Source: Runella limosa DSM 17973
Lineage (GTDB): Bacteria > Bacteroidota > Bacteroidia > Cytophagales > Spirosomataceae
Assembly: GCF_000482465.1 (NCBI RefSeq)
Contig: NZ_KI519421.1
Span: 1 to 64,000 of the forward strand
Direction of reading: 5' to 3'
Length of the DNA stretch: 64,000 nt
Part shown: positions 51,092 to 59,862 of the stretch, one piece after another
Layout of the letters: each line of letters starts with the position of its first letter
Position numbering within the stretch: position 1 is the first letter of the stretch
Translations under genes and position numbers: made by a program
The notes under the pieces: generated by a model
The model's input: only the letters and a program-made list of their open reading frames with translations
Told to the model about the DNA's origin: nothing
Databases searched by the model: none

Positions 51092-51403
51092 ATGAATACA
51101 GCCTATCCTAAAATCCACTACATAAGCTCCCCAATGAAAATCGGAAAAACGCTGTGGCGATTGGTGATAAAAGAGTATGTGATACATGGCGAATTTGTGG
51201 AAGGTCAAAAACGTCTTTGTACTGAATACCAATGGAATGAGAAAGGCCAATGGCAGCCAAGCTCCAAATGGTCAACTTACAATATCAATGATACCTATTA
51301 CGGTATGCCTCGCCGATTAAGCAAGCTATACGACCGAGAAAAAGACCTAGTTGATTTTTGGATTCATGGTAAACCGATTCCTCAAGGAAAGCTTTTTGAA
51401 TAA
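51092..51403 (+). CDS. Hypothetical protein of the mobile element
   Basis: A 103-aa soluble protein (MNTAYPKIHYISSPMKIGKT ... NINDTYYGMPRRLSKLYDRE). Rich in Tyr, Trp and Lys; no membrane segment or known motif. The ATG at 51092 is preferred to the longer frame from 51008, which begins in the GC-rich spacer. It is divergent from the DUF2958 gene across a 296-base gap. Real expression is plausible but not shown. Confidence 0.5.
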   Translation: MNTAYPKIHYISSPMKIGKTLWRLVIKEYVIHGEFVEGQKRLCTEYQWNEKGQWQPSSKWSTYNINDTYYGMPRRLSKLYDREKDLVDFWIHGKPIPQGKLFE

Positions 51404-51461
51404 AATCTGGGTCGATAAAGTACGTCAAAAATATTCTTGCTGTAAAATTTGTTTAGGAGTA

Positions 51462-51595
51462 AACCATCGTCTGCCCATGGACAAAAACTATTCTTTTCAA
51501 AAATTATAGCCCTTAGAAGTCCTTGTATTACAGTCTTTTGTTTTGACCGCGTAACGGGATTTTAAGCTGAATCTGTTCAAATATATACGATGGTT
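51462..51595. repeat. Widely spaced 9-bp inverted repeat before the serine recombinase
   Basis: AACCATCGT (51462-51470) and ACGATGGTT (51587-51595) are perfect inverted copies enclosing 116 bases, 31 bases before the recombinase ATG. Could be a resolution or inversion site; chance is not excluded. Confidence 0.35.
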
Positions 51596-51626
51596 AACCG
51601 CTGGACGAGATGAGGGGGAAAAGTCT

Positions 51627-52277
51627 ATGAAACAGGTCATTGCATACTATCGAGTTTCTACTCACAGACAGGGCAAAAGTGGTCTTGGGCTGGAAGCGCA
51701 ACAAATGGCTGTGCTGAATTACTGTAAGCTTAGCGGGTATGAGGTTATTCATGAAATTATAGAGGTAAAATCAACCCGTAAAGGCAGAATCGGTTTATTG
51801 CAGGCACTTGACATGTGCCGAGAGACGAATGCGATGCTGGTAGTAGCAAGGCTTGATCGATTGGGGCGGGACGTAGAGCAAATTGCTGGAATCGTTAAAT
51901 CGAACGTAGAAATTGTTGTAACCGATAATCCGCACGCTAACCGATTTACCATTCACATTTTAGCAGCCGTAGCAGAAGATCAACGACAACGCATCAGTGA
52001 AAATACGAAAGAGGCTTTGAGTGCAGCCAAAAGGCGAGGGGTAATCTTGGGTAAAAATGGCACTGTGCTTGCCGTTGCCAATAAAAAAGCAGCCGAAGAG
52101 TTTGCCCTAAAATTATCCCCGATGATTACAAGATTAAAAAATAAGGGAATCACTTCTGTAAGAGCCGTTTGCCGAGAACTTAATAAAAGGCATATCCCTA
52201 CTTTTCGCGGAGATGGTCGTTGGCATCCGAGCACAGTGGGGATTCTAATGAATCGATTAAAATATACAATGACTTAA
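51627..52277 (+). CDS. Serine recombinase (resolvase/invertase family)
   Basis: A 216-aa recombinase. The nucleophile is S11 in AYYRVSTHRQ; further catalytic-domain blocks are LVVARLDRLGRDVEQI and IHILAAVAEDQRQRISENTK (long E helix). A C-terminal HTH/recombinase part (VRAVCRELNKRHIPTFRGDG, WHPSTVGILMNRL) follows. The family resolves cointegrates or inverts short DNA segments. The start is preceded by GAGGGGGAAA. The peptide gene at 52289 begins 11 bases after its stop, so the two are likely on one transcript. Confidence 0.9.
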   Translation: MKQVIAYYRVSTHRQGKSGLGLEAQQMAVLNYCKLSGYEVIHEIIEVKSTRKGRIGLLQALDMCRETNAMLVVARLDRLGRDVEQIAGIVKSNVEIVVTDNPHANRFTIHILAAVAEDQRQRISENTKEALSAAKRRGVILGKNGTVLAVANKKAAEEFALKLSPMITRLKNKGITSVRAVCRELNKRHIPTFRGDGRWHPSTVGILMNRLKYTMT

Positions 52278-52288
52278 CCTTCATTATC

Positions 52289-52477
52289 ATGATTTACGCA
52301 ACTGAAAATGACCTTCTTTTTGATGACATTGCCCTGTTAGAAAATAGGCTCGGAGCAGGTGCACTCAACATCTCTTCTGTTAATACTAATTGCGATTGTA
52401 CTTCTTACGTTTCACCATCCAACGATGAAGACTATGACCCCAATCCAATCACCCCACTTGCTCTTACGACCTCTTGA
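52289..52477 (+). CDS. Putative RiPP precursor peptide
   Basis: A 62-aa peptide: a leader-like acidic amphipathic half (MIYATENDLLFDDIALLENR), a GAGAL hinge, then a possible core (about 28-62) with Ser, Thr, Asn, Asp and Pro, a C-D-C pair (residues 38-40), DEDYDPNP and the ending ALTTS. It lies 11 bases after the recombinase gene and overlaps the start of the radical SAM gene by 53 bases in another frame. Gene position, leader/core layout and small size fit a substrate of the next enzyme. No family match can be claimed from the sequence alone. Confidence 0.6.
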   Translation: MIYATENDLLFDDIALLENRLGAGALNISSVNTNCDCTSYVSPSNDEDYDPNPITPLALTTS

Positions 52478-53759
52478 TGAAGAGCACTTTTATGTTGTTA
52501 ATTGCGCTTATCCGAATTCGCTGAGAATTTTGACAAAACCCCAATATAATATTCTCAGCGCAATAGACGGACAAACCGATACCACTGAGATTTCTAACAG
52601 GCTTTCCGTTCGGCCTGATAGGTTAGATGCGTATTTGAAAATGTTGAGTGCTACAGAAATCGTTCGGTTTGATACCGATTTTAGTCTTCCCCAAAAACCA
52701 GAGGTTCCTAAGTCACTGAATTTTTGGATTCATACCACCAATCGGTGTAATCTCTCGTGCAGTTATTGCTACATATCGACATTGCATACGCCTGGCGGCA
52801 TGTCAAAAGAAACAAAGCAGCAATTGCTGAGAAAACTGATAGAAACGGTCACAAAGAGAGGCATTCGTTACATCAAGTTTCGGTTGGCAGGTGGCGAACC
52901 CTTAACCCAATTCAAATCCTGGAAGAGTTTTATTCCTCAGGCGAAGGAAGCACTAAAGGCATTGGGGTGTAAGTTAGACATTGCCTTTATCACCAATCTG
53001 ACCATCCTGACGGATGAAATCATTGCTTTCTCCAAGGAGCATAACATCAGCTACGGGGTTTCGTTGGACGGGTTAGGGCAAACGAATGACGCCTCCCGAA
53101 AACTTCGAAATGGTGGCGGTTCCTTTGAAAAAGTTCATCAAAATATTCGGGCATTAGTAAGCCATGGACTTCCTTTGTCGGTTAATACTGTGGTGAATAA
53201 CCTAAATCTGGAAGGCTTACCTGATTTGACCCGTTACTTGGTTGCGTTGGATGTACCGTTTCGTTATTCCATTGTCAAAGGGGAAGCCATTGACGCAGAG
53301 AAACTGGAAAAATACTTATCGGAGTCTTACACAATCATGGAAAAGGCTATTCAAACAGGCTGGTCGTTTTCAAGTCGCCATCAATTTTGTGACCTTAAAC
53401 TGAATGAATTGGGGTTTCAGACCTGTGCGTCGGGATTCTCGGGCGGGGCTATCTATATCGATGGCACGCTAAATTACTGTCACGTCCATGCAGGAGACGC
53501 CTCTCAACCCGCTCACTCTATATTTGAAGATGACTTGGATTTGGTCGATATGATTCAGCAGGGCAGTCACTATGAGGATATAAAGTCTAAAGATTGCTCA
53601 TTATGCAAATATAAATCCGTGTGTACAAGCGGTTGCCCGATTTACCGAGTGAATGGCAAAGACCCGCAATGCAGCCTGTATCATACTTTTATTCCTCGAA
53701 TTTATGAGCTTCAGGCGAGGGAACGGTTGAAATTGCTACGGGATTACGGAATGATGTAA
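52425..53759 (+). CDS. Radical SAM/SPASM peptide-maturation enzyme with PqqD-like N-terminus
   Basis: A 444-aa enzyme. Residues 1-95 look like a PqqD/RiPP recognition element, which binds a leader peptide (YNILSAIDGQTDTTEISNRL). The radical SAM core follows, with C108-x3-C112-x2-C115 (TNRCNLSCSYCYIS) and the GGEPL segment (LAGGEPLTQFKSW). The C-terminal SPASM part carries many Cys: GFQTCASGFSGGAIYIDG, CSLCKYKSVCTSGCPIYRV and DPQC, enough for two extra Fe-S clusters. Such enzymes make thioether, C-C or epimer changes in peptides. The ATG at 52425 is within the precursor gene; a second in-frame ATG lies at 52434. Confidence 0.85.
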   Translation: MKTMTPIQSPHLLLRPLDEEHFYVVNCAYPNSLRILTKPQYNILSAIDGQTDTTEISNRLSVRPDRLDAYLKMLSATEIVRFDTDFSLPQKPEVPKSLNFWIHTTNRCNLSCSYCYISTLHTPGGMSKETKQQLLRKLIETVTKRGIRYIKFRLAGGEPLTQFKSWKSFIPQAKEALKALGCKLDIAFITNLTILTDEIIAFSKEHNISYGVSLDGLGQTNDASRKLRNGGGSFEKVHQNIRALVSHGLPLSVNTVVNNLNLEGLPDLTRYLVALDVPFRYSIVKGEAIDAEKLEKYLSESYTIMEKAIQTGWSFSSRHQFCDLKLNELGFQTCASGFSGGAIYIDGTLNYCHVHAGDASQPAHSIFEDDLDLVDMIQQGSHYEDIKSKDCSLCKYKSVCTSGCPIYRVNGKDPQCSLYHTFIPRIYELQARERLKLLRDYGMM

Positions 53760-53809
53760 TCAGGTGAAGGCATTCTGCCTTTGAATACTTTGATAATGGC
53801 AGGTGACCC

Positions 53810-54291
53810 TTGGCAATTACAATTTCAGTGCTGGCGCTCTTGGCAACATTTTATCAATTATATCTTCAACGTGTTCACAACGAAAAATCACTCCGACCGT
53901 TAGGGCAGATTGACTTAATCGATATCAACAATCAGGTTTCGGTCCGAGTAGTCAATAATGGTGTGGGCCGATGATTATCAATCGCTTGACCTTTTTTAAG
54001 GAAGGGAATTCCTATACAAACATTGAAGATTGCCTGACGTTGGATTCGCGTTCCTACCAACGGATTCCCGTCAACGAAACGCTACAAAAGGTAATTCTCC
54101 CCAACGCATCACTTGACGTATTTGCTGCCGAGTTAGCTCCGCTTGAGGAAGAGTCCCAACTGGAGACAGTTCGTAGAGAATTGGCGCCTGTCACATTGCG
54201 GGTGTACTATCGTGATATCTACGATAACCAATTCACTTTGGAGAGAAGCTTGGATTGGTTTTCTAGGTATATGACGGATGGGAAAATTTAG
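53810..54291 (+). pseudogene. Frameshifted membrane protein gene
   Basis: Two open frames join: the first (TTG at 53810) has a hydrophobic segment ITISVLALLATFYQLYLQR and IDLIDINNQVSVRVVNNGVG up to a TGA at 53972. The second starts at 53971 with MIINRLTFFKEGNSYTNIED and continues to 54291. One missing base near 53966-53970 explains the break; restored, the joint would read NNGVGPMIIN. The family of one-TM proteins with such a joint is known in Bacteroidota, function unknown. Could be a sequencing error. The second half alone lacks a signal. Confidence 0.6.
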
Positions 54292-54337
54292 AGCAATTCA
54301 ATTTCTAAGGGTAGTGACATTCACTAAATGTCTCCGC

Positions 54338-55084
54338 CTAAATACTTTCTACAACAATTAAATTATTAACAATAAAAACTTTAGCTTCATTGGTTGAACA
54401 ATTCCAAAATGAAGCAATCTTTTCGATACATAATGAAACATTTTCTGGTCTTTGAACGTGCCCATTTATGGTTGTAAAAGGGCCATCTGTTTCGGTCAGG
54501 ATACGGTGACGAGGTATCATTTTCAATAACTCTACATTTCTAGGGTTAGAAAGCATCTCTAAGTTGATGGAGAAGTAACATCCCATATCAATCGCCCGTT
54601 TTGCCTCTCTTATGCTTCCGCTAAACCAGTGAAGAACTGCATTATTATTTTCAAGCAATTTGTTCTTCTCAATTATATTCAGGACTTGAGACGCGGATCT
54701 TATACTATGTATCGTTAAAACCTTTCCGCCTTGCTTAGCACATTGTCTAATTATTTGCTCAAAGATTGCAATTTGTCTTTCCAAAGATTTATAATATCCT
54801 GGCCCAGCATCCAAACCGATTTCTCCAATAAATTTTGCCTGAGGCAAGTATTGCTCCCATAAGGATAATTGTTGTCCATACTGTTCTACTAACTGAGGAT
54901 GTAAACCAAGAGCTGCGCGAACAAAACTCAAGCTTTTTGTAAGTGCGAAATTCCTTGGCCAGGCTGCAGGAACAGTTGTAACGGTTAAAGTATGAATTTG
55001 CTTATTTTCACACTCTGTTATTATCTGTTCAAAATCAGGATACAGATCTAAATGACAGTGATAATCGACTAAAGGTATATTCAT
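54338..55084 (-). CDS. qatD: QatD, TatD-family nuclease of the Qat anti-phage system
   Basis: A 248-aa TatD-like metal-dependent DNase. Metal-site segments visible are VDYHCHLDLYPDF (start), FIGEIGLDAGPGY, LTIHSIRSASQV, VLHWFSGSI and ILTETDGPF. The TIM-barrel and metal ligands are kept. It is the last gene of qatABCD on the minus strand, 3 bases after qatC. Confidence 0.88.
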   Translation of the reverse strand: MNIPLVDYHCHLDLYPDFEQIITECENKQIHTLTVTTVPAAWPRNFALTKSLSFVRAALGLHPQLVEQYGQQLSLWEQYLPQAKFIGEIGLDAGPGYYKSLERQIAIFEQIIRQCAKQGGKVLTIHSIRSASQVLNIIEKNKLLENNNAVLHWFSGSIREAKRAIDMGCYFSINLEMLSNPRNVELLKMIPRHRILTETDGPFTTINGHVQRPENVSLCIEKIASFWNCSTNEAKVFIVNNLIVVESI

Positions 55085-55087
55085 TGG

Positions 55088-56458
55088 TTATTCTTTCGGC
55101 TGAGTTACTACCCCAGTCAGCAATGCATCAACTTCCATCATCCCTTTTCGATAAACTTCACTAAGTTTTATAAGGGTGGAGGCATCCTGAGGTAATGGCC
55201 CTGACTTGTGAATCAGTAATTTTACAATTCCCGGGTTTCTTTTAATTCTTCGAATGGCTAATTGAAATGATCTTATTTGACGTCCCTCCGATTGAGAAGG
55301 ATCTAAATTCTGTGCCGTAAGGTCCGCTAACGCGTATACGGTATTATCCTCAAATAAAGCAGCACCTTTGACAGAGGCTCTTCTGATCAGGCACGGCAGA
55401 CAATAGCCGCAGTGACCTATACTAAGTCCTTTCCATCTGCCTTTTGAAGGGGAAGAACAGGATAATGAATGCGGCAAAATATTTTCAAGTAACTTAGGAT
55501 TAGTACAATGAGCAATCATTTCTCCTTTTGTCTCTTGTTCATAAGGGTTTAAAATCTGGCCGTCTATACCTAATTCTCTAAGAATACTATTCCACAAACC
55601 CATATAATAAGGATGAGTAGTATGGGTACTTAGTGAGCCTAATCTCAGCATATCAAGCGGCACATTCAGCGCAATGAGTCCGTTCTCGGGTGTCTCTAAC
55701 ACAAATGGGCGCTTTAATCCGGTTCCTGCAAATATACCCAATGCGAAAAATAAAAACGACCGCCCACGAGTGGTATCTTCTGATTCAATGCCTTTAAACG
55801 ACTCCTTGGCAATATTCATCCATAGTCTCAGTCGCTGAAAAGGCTTCGAAGAATAATGTGTTTTCAGTGCTTCATAACAGAATTTCTGTGCGGAACTTGT
55901 TGCCCCTTCACCGGCATGACTGATTAGTAAAGGAACTGTGTTTTTTTCTTCAAGATTATTGATGGCTCCGATTAAACTATCCAGACCTCCTGAAAAAAGT
56001 TGTAGTTTAGTGAAAGGCGGTTTGGGTTGATCTTCCTGTCTTTGAGGAATGATTGAGACAAACGTTTCGGGTCTTTGCCTGAATTCAATTTCCCAGATAT
56101 CTCCGGTTAAAAAGTTTAACAACTCGACGAGCAATGTAAAAACTTTATTCCAAATCGAAATATCGCTAACCGGAATGATCAGGCGTATTTCCCGCGTCCA
56201 AGTGTCCTGCGATTCTGTTTTCCTTGAAATACGGGTATCAGCCGCATAAACATGGGCGGCCACAATAAGCAGATCAAGGCCAATTTCTTCAGGGAAAACT
56301 CCTAAGTCTATTAAGTCTTTTAGTGCCTCTGAAATACCGAAGTTTAGTGTATTTTCCCCTACAATCAGCGGAAATAGGGTAATGGACTCTCCGAAGGTCG
56401 GAGAAATTATAAAATTATCTTTTTGCCCGAAGATACCAATGACGATGTGTTTTTTCAT
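55088..56458 (-). CDS. qatC: QatC, QueC-like protein of the Qat anti-phage system
   Basis: A 456-aa protein. The PP-loop of QueC-like adenine nucleotide alpha hydrolases is S156-GGLDS161 (LFSGGLDSLIGAINN). The zinc-binding cysteines are in GHCGYCLPCLIRRAS (about 352-366). QueC makes preQ0; QatC keeps this fold with an N-terminal extension of ~130 residues. qatB ends 4 bases into it (ATGA overlap), qatD starts 3 bases after it. Confidence 0.9.
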   Translation of the reverse strand: MKKHIVIGIFGQKDNFIISPTFGESITLFPLIVGENTLNFGISEALKDLIDLGVFPEEIGLDLLIVAAHVYAADTRISRKTESQDTWTREIRLIIPVSDISIWNKVFTLLVELLNFLTGDIWEIEFRQRPETFVSIIPQRQEDQPKPPFTKLQLFSGGLDSLIGAINNLEEKNTVPLLISHAGEGATSSAQKFCYEALKTHYSSKPFQRLRLWMNIAKESFKGIESEDTTRGRSFLFFALGIFAGTGLKRPFVLETPENGLIALNVPLDMLRLGSLSTHTTHPYYMGLWNSILRELGIDGQILNPYEQETKGEMIAHCTNPKLLENILPHSLSCSSPSKGRWKGLSIGHCGYCLPCLIRRASVKGAALFEDNTVYALADLTAQNLDPSQSEGRQIRSFQLAIRRIKRNPGIVKLLIHKSGPLPQDASTLIKLSEVYRKGMMEVDALLTGVVTQPKE

Positions 56459-57342
56459 TCTGCGTCGCTTTCAATTTCCCCTAACGTTTGTAACATTGTA
56501 AATGACTCAATATAAATCTCATCCACAAATTTTGCCGTGTCAGTTGCGGTCAAATTAGTGAAATTACTCTGCATAGTATTTAAAGCATCAGCTACTCCGC
56601 GACGAATAAAATCATGTAATTGTTCTTGAGCGCGTTCTACCAAGGCTATATTATCAGGTGCGATACAAATTTTAGTTCCGATATCGTTGCAAAGCCGAGC
56701 TTCAATGGCATGCGTTGCATATATTTCAACAATTAACCGTAGTTGTTCTTCGGTGAGTCCATTTAAATCCATAACGCCTTCTACAGCAAGGTCAGCTATG
56801 GTTTCAATAAAAGCGTTTCGTGCAATACCTTCGTCAACGTTTCCTCCCGCAGGACATATATAGTCCATTAGACCCAGAAAAATATCTTCTATCGATTGCC
56901 CAACCAGATTTCCTAAATTGTAACTGGTTAGGGCTACTTCTGCGCCCTGAGTTCTAACTGTATTGAGGAAATCAACCAATCCAGCGGTTGTATGCTGGGA
57001 AGACCCCATTTTTTTTGCTGCCGTTCGCGGGCCACCAGAGGATTTGGATACGTAGCTGGAAATAGCCCTTCCCAAGAAACCGCCAGATTTGCTACCTGAT
57101 TTTGCAAATCGGTTAAAATTTATTCGGGGCTGCCTGTAACGGTCAGGTGAGGGAAGAGGAGGTAGTGAATTCGGAGAGTGAACCGTATCAACAGGAGAAA
57201 TCGGAGTCTTGTCTGGTTTATTAGGTTGATTCTCTTTATCAGAATTCTCATCTGACGGAATAGTTTCTGGAGCTCCCCCGAGCCATGATGGAACGAGAGG
57301 GGTATTTCTTCCGGGGCCGCCATATGAATTTGATGTGCCCAT
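56455..57342 (-). CDS. qatB: QatB of the Qat anti-phage system
   Basis: A 295-aa protein. The beginning MGTSNSYGGPGRNTPLVPSW is the QatB hallmark; a Pro/Ser-rich disordered stretch (25-85) follows, then a helical domain (KSGGFLGRAISSYVSKSSGG onward). The molecular role is not known, but it is required in the four-gene system. It overlaps qatA by one base (TAATG) and qatC by four. Confidence 0.88.
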   Translation of the reverse strand: MGTSNSYGGPGRNTPLVPSWLGGAPETIPSDENSDKENQPNKPDKTPISPVDTVHSPNSLPPLPSPDRYRQPRINFNRFAKSGSKSGGFLGRAISSYVSKSSGGPRTAAKKMGSSQHTTAGLVDFLNTVRTQGAEVALTSYNLGNLVGQSIEDIFLGLMDYICPAGGNVDEGIARNAFIETIADLAVEGVMDLNGLTEEQLRLIVEIYATHAIEARLCNDIGTKICIAPDNIALVERAQEQLHDFIRRGVADALNTMQSNFTNLTATDTAKFVDEIYIESFTMLQTLGEIESDAE

Positions 57343-59330
57343 TATTTTGCTTTATTTATTTTTTGAACATTAATGGCCACGGCTTTTAGAATATCGCTGC
57401 CACTCTTTGCCCATGTCTGAACTAATAAATCAAATCGTTGCTTAGCCTCTCCATCAATGACCCCATCCCAGCCTTTAACAACCCAAGGCCCTAAATTTTG
57501 TTTTGGTAACCCTTCTAAGAAATCAACCAATTTATCCTGAAGTTCCTGATGTGATTTCACGACTAAGGTAAGGCCAGCGATTCCATCTGGTTCTGTGTCG
57601 AAATTCGAATTGCTGATAATTCGGGAGCGTATTTCATCAAAGATGCGTTGGGCATCAGTTTTAGGAAGAGCTTTAATTTCTGCTTCTAACGTTTGTACGG
57701 AAAACTTGCTCCCAAACAATTTATCAACTAATAGAGTAAGATGTCCTAAAGGGGTTGACGTTCCGAAAAAGTCTTTTCGATCTTTAGATACAAACAAATA
57801 AGGGCGTAAGTCCACTTCTACCAGAGATGGTGGAATTTTAGACCATTCTTTAATATTATCAGAAGTTGACCATTCTGCAATAAAAGGGTTAGCGGAATGC
57901 AGTTTTTCGACGACTTCCGTTGATTTGTCTTTTTTCTTTTGGACAGGTTGCGTTTTATCTGGCTCAGAAGTTTTATCTGGTTCAGAAGCAGGTTTAGAGT
58001 TAGACTTTGGCGTTACTTCCTGGGTAATGTTTTCTAAAAATTTAAGCTCTTTACAAATTCCTTCTGGAGCAACCGCTGCGATTGATGCAATTTGTTCAAA
58101 CAAGCGTGGTATGAAACGCTCAGCAATCATCAATTTTGCCAAAATTGGTAAGCTTATGGATTGGCCAAATCCTCGGGCTTCTGCCGTAAGGTATCTCAAT
58201 AGTAAAGTATTCAAAAACCGCTTGATTTGTCGGGGATTACCTTTGGTTCCGCTGGCTAAAATTGGTCCTACCTGATCACTAAGCAATAAAGCATTTTGAA
58301 CCTTTGATGCTTTATCTCCGAGAGTGCTTCTTATAATTTCAGAATTCAGCGGCAGGCTTTCCCATGGTTTTTTAAGGCGTTCACGTGCTATTTTAATCAA
58401 GTTATCAAACTCAGAGCATTCACCGATTTCTGAGCCGACTAAAAGTAATGTCACATAAATTTTTGTCTCAATCTCTCCCAAAATAGGTATTTTGAAAGGA
58501 ATTTGAATCAATTTTTCCAAGTAATTTCTTGTATATGCCTGATGCAGGGATGTATCAGGAAAATCAGGGAAATGTTTGCGGACAGCATATTCAATCATTC
58601 CTTCATCTGCTGCTACTACAAAGGCTGTTTTATCCGTAAAAATGAATAATCGAATGGCTTCCAATGTTTCAATGGCAGTATCCGGTAAACATCGGTCAAG
58701 ATCATCAACAAGTACTACCAACTGCTCAATACCTGCGGCTTCCAGAAGCTTATCGAACGATTTTCGAAATTTATTAATTTCTTTTGGGATATTTTTCCCA
58801 TCTTCTTTCTCTTTAAGCAGTGCGCCCGCCTGTTCAGTCAAAGCATCCAGGTTTTCTTTTGTAGCGTATTGCATTGGGTCCGATGCGATACTTTGTACTC
58901 CTGTCACTAACGTCTCAACAAGTTCAGGGGAAGGAATTCCCGTAAATGCGGTAAGTAGCAAACCGCTTGTTTTTTTTGCAGCCTTTAACCAATCAATCCG
59001 TTTAAAAATGTCTTTAACTTCATCCTTTGCCTTGCTGTATAATGATTTTTTATCGACAAGTTCAGTAACAATTCCTTCAATTAATGCAATTTTAGCATCT
59101 TCAAAACCTTGGAAACGCCAGCCGTTAAACTTAATGCACAGAACCTTCTTATCATTTTCCAAACCTGCTTCAATCATTTCAAGAACGCTTGATTTTCCTG
59201 CTCCCCAATCCCCGTGAACTCCAATGGTTACCGGACGCTCTGGACGTTCTCTGATTAATTTGACAATGGTTTGGGCAATTGCCTCACTGTTAAGTAGATC
59301 GACTTTTGTTTCGTTATCACTGAGGATCAT
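57342..59330 (-). CDS. qatA: QatA, KAP-family P-loop ATPase of the Qat anti-phage system
   Basis: A 662-aa KAP NTPase. Walker A GDWGAGK46-SS (VTIGVHGDWGAGKSSVLEMI), Walker B VVLVDDLDR213 (D209-D212), and the KAP block NPRQIKRFLNTLLLRYLTAE (about 368-388). The KAP inserted helices lie around 100-140. The later part is charged with a Lys/Glu-rich low-complexity spacer at about 440-475 (SKPASEPDKTSEPDKTQPV). It is first in qatABCD, divergent from nothing; the 530 bases upstream hold its promoter. Confidence 0.92.
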   Translation of the reverse strand: MILSDNETKVDLLNSEAIAQTIVKLIRERPERPVTIGVHGDWGAGKSSVLEMIEAGLENDKKVLCIKFNGWRFQGFEDAKIALIEGIVTELVDKKSLYSKAKDEVKDIFKRIDWLKAAKKTSGLLLTAFTGIPSPELVETLVTGVQSIASDPMQYATKENLDALTEQAGALLKEKEDGKNIPKEINKFRKSFDKLLEAAGIEQLVVLVDDLDRCLPDTAIETLEAIRLFIFTDKTAFVVAADEGMIEYAVRKHFPDFPDTSLHQAYTRNYLEKLIQIPFKIPILGEIETKIYVTLLLVGSEIGECSEFDNLIKIARERLKKPWESLPLNSEIIRSTLGDKASKVQNALLLSDQVGPILASGTKGNPRQIKRFLNTLLLRYLTAEARGFGQSISLPILAKLMIAERFIPRLFEQIASIAAVAPEGICKELKFLENITQEVTPKSNSKPASEPDKTSEPDKTQPVQKKKDKSTEVVEKLHSANPFIAEWSTSDNIKEWSKIPPSLVEVDLRPYLFVSKDRKDFFGTSTPLGHLTLLVDKLFGSKFSVQTLEAEIKALPKTDAQRIFDEIRSRIISNSNFDTEPDGIAGLTLVVKSHQELQDKLVDFLEGLPKQNLGPWVVKGWDGVIDGEAKQRFDLLVQTWAKSGSDILKAVAINVQKINKAK

Positions 59331-59862
59331 GGTGTGTTATGCTGTTTTGCAATAAAAATTTATAATGAAGTATTTGATTTACAATCTTAGAAACAAATAA
59401 TGTAGCTGCCAAGTATTTAAAGGGAACCTTGCAAAAAAGTTATTAAGCGGCAAAAAATGTCTTAACTCAGATATTTAATATGACTTTTAGCAATGGAAGC
59501 TTTTGCACTATTGTGGTAATAATATGAAGAAAATGTCCAACCAATGTGTTATCTAACGCTGTTAGACATGTATATGCAGGACTGAAAAGGTAGTCCATTT
59601 CTTTCTTAGCCTCATCACTTTGGAAGCGACATTGGTAATTAACCATAATAGTTGATAAAAAATCAGGTGATGATGTTTGAGCCACACGAGGAAACCGCTC
59701 AAGTCCAAGTGAGGGCAGAACTAGCTACGTTGCGATTACAAGTAAAAGCCAAGGATATTTATCAACATAACATCAAAGTTGCCAGGGACTTTCGGTGGTT
59801 TGTGAGGCATACCCATGCTGTCGCTTTGTCACAAGAATGAATTATCATTAATAATACAGACT
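59331..59862. other. Non-coding stretch between qatA and abiEii
   Basis: Only two short frames occur here, on opposite strands (59467-59685 minus, 59652-59840 plus), and neither resembles a known protein. The plus one (MMFEPHEETAQVQVRAELAT) could be a gene remnant. The region is AT-rich and must contain the qatA promoter. I see no repeats or RNA gene. Confidence 0.4.

Noticed and set aside
52359-52424. Upstream GTG start for the radical SAM gene, adding a hydrophobic 22-residue N-terminus
   Set aside because: The added residues are the precursor gene read out of frame; the PqqD-like domain begins right after the ATG at 52425.
59467-59840. Two short frames between qatA and abiEii
   Set aside because: They overlap on opposite strands, lack recognisable motifs and have no supporting context; recorded only as a possible remnant.
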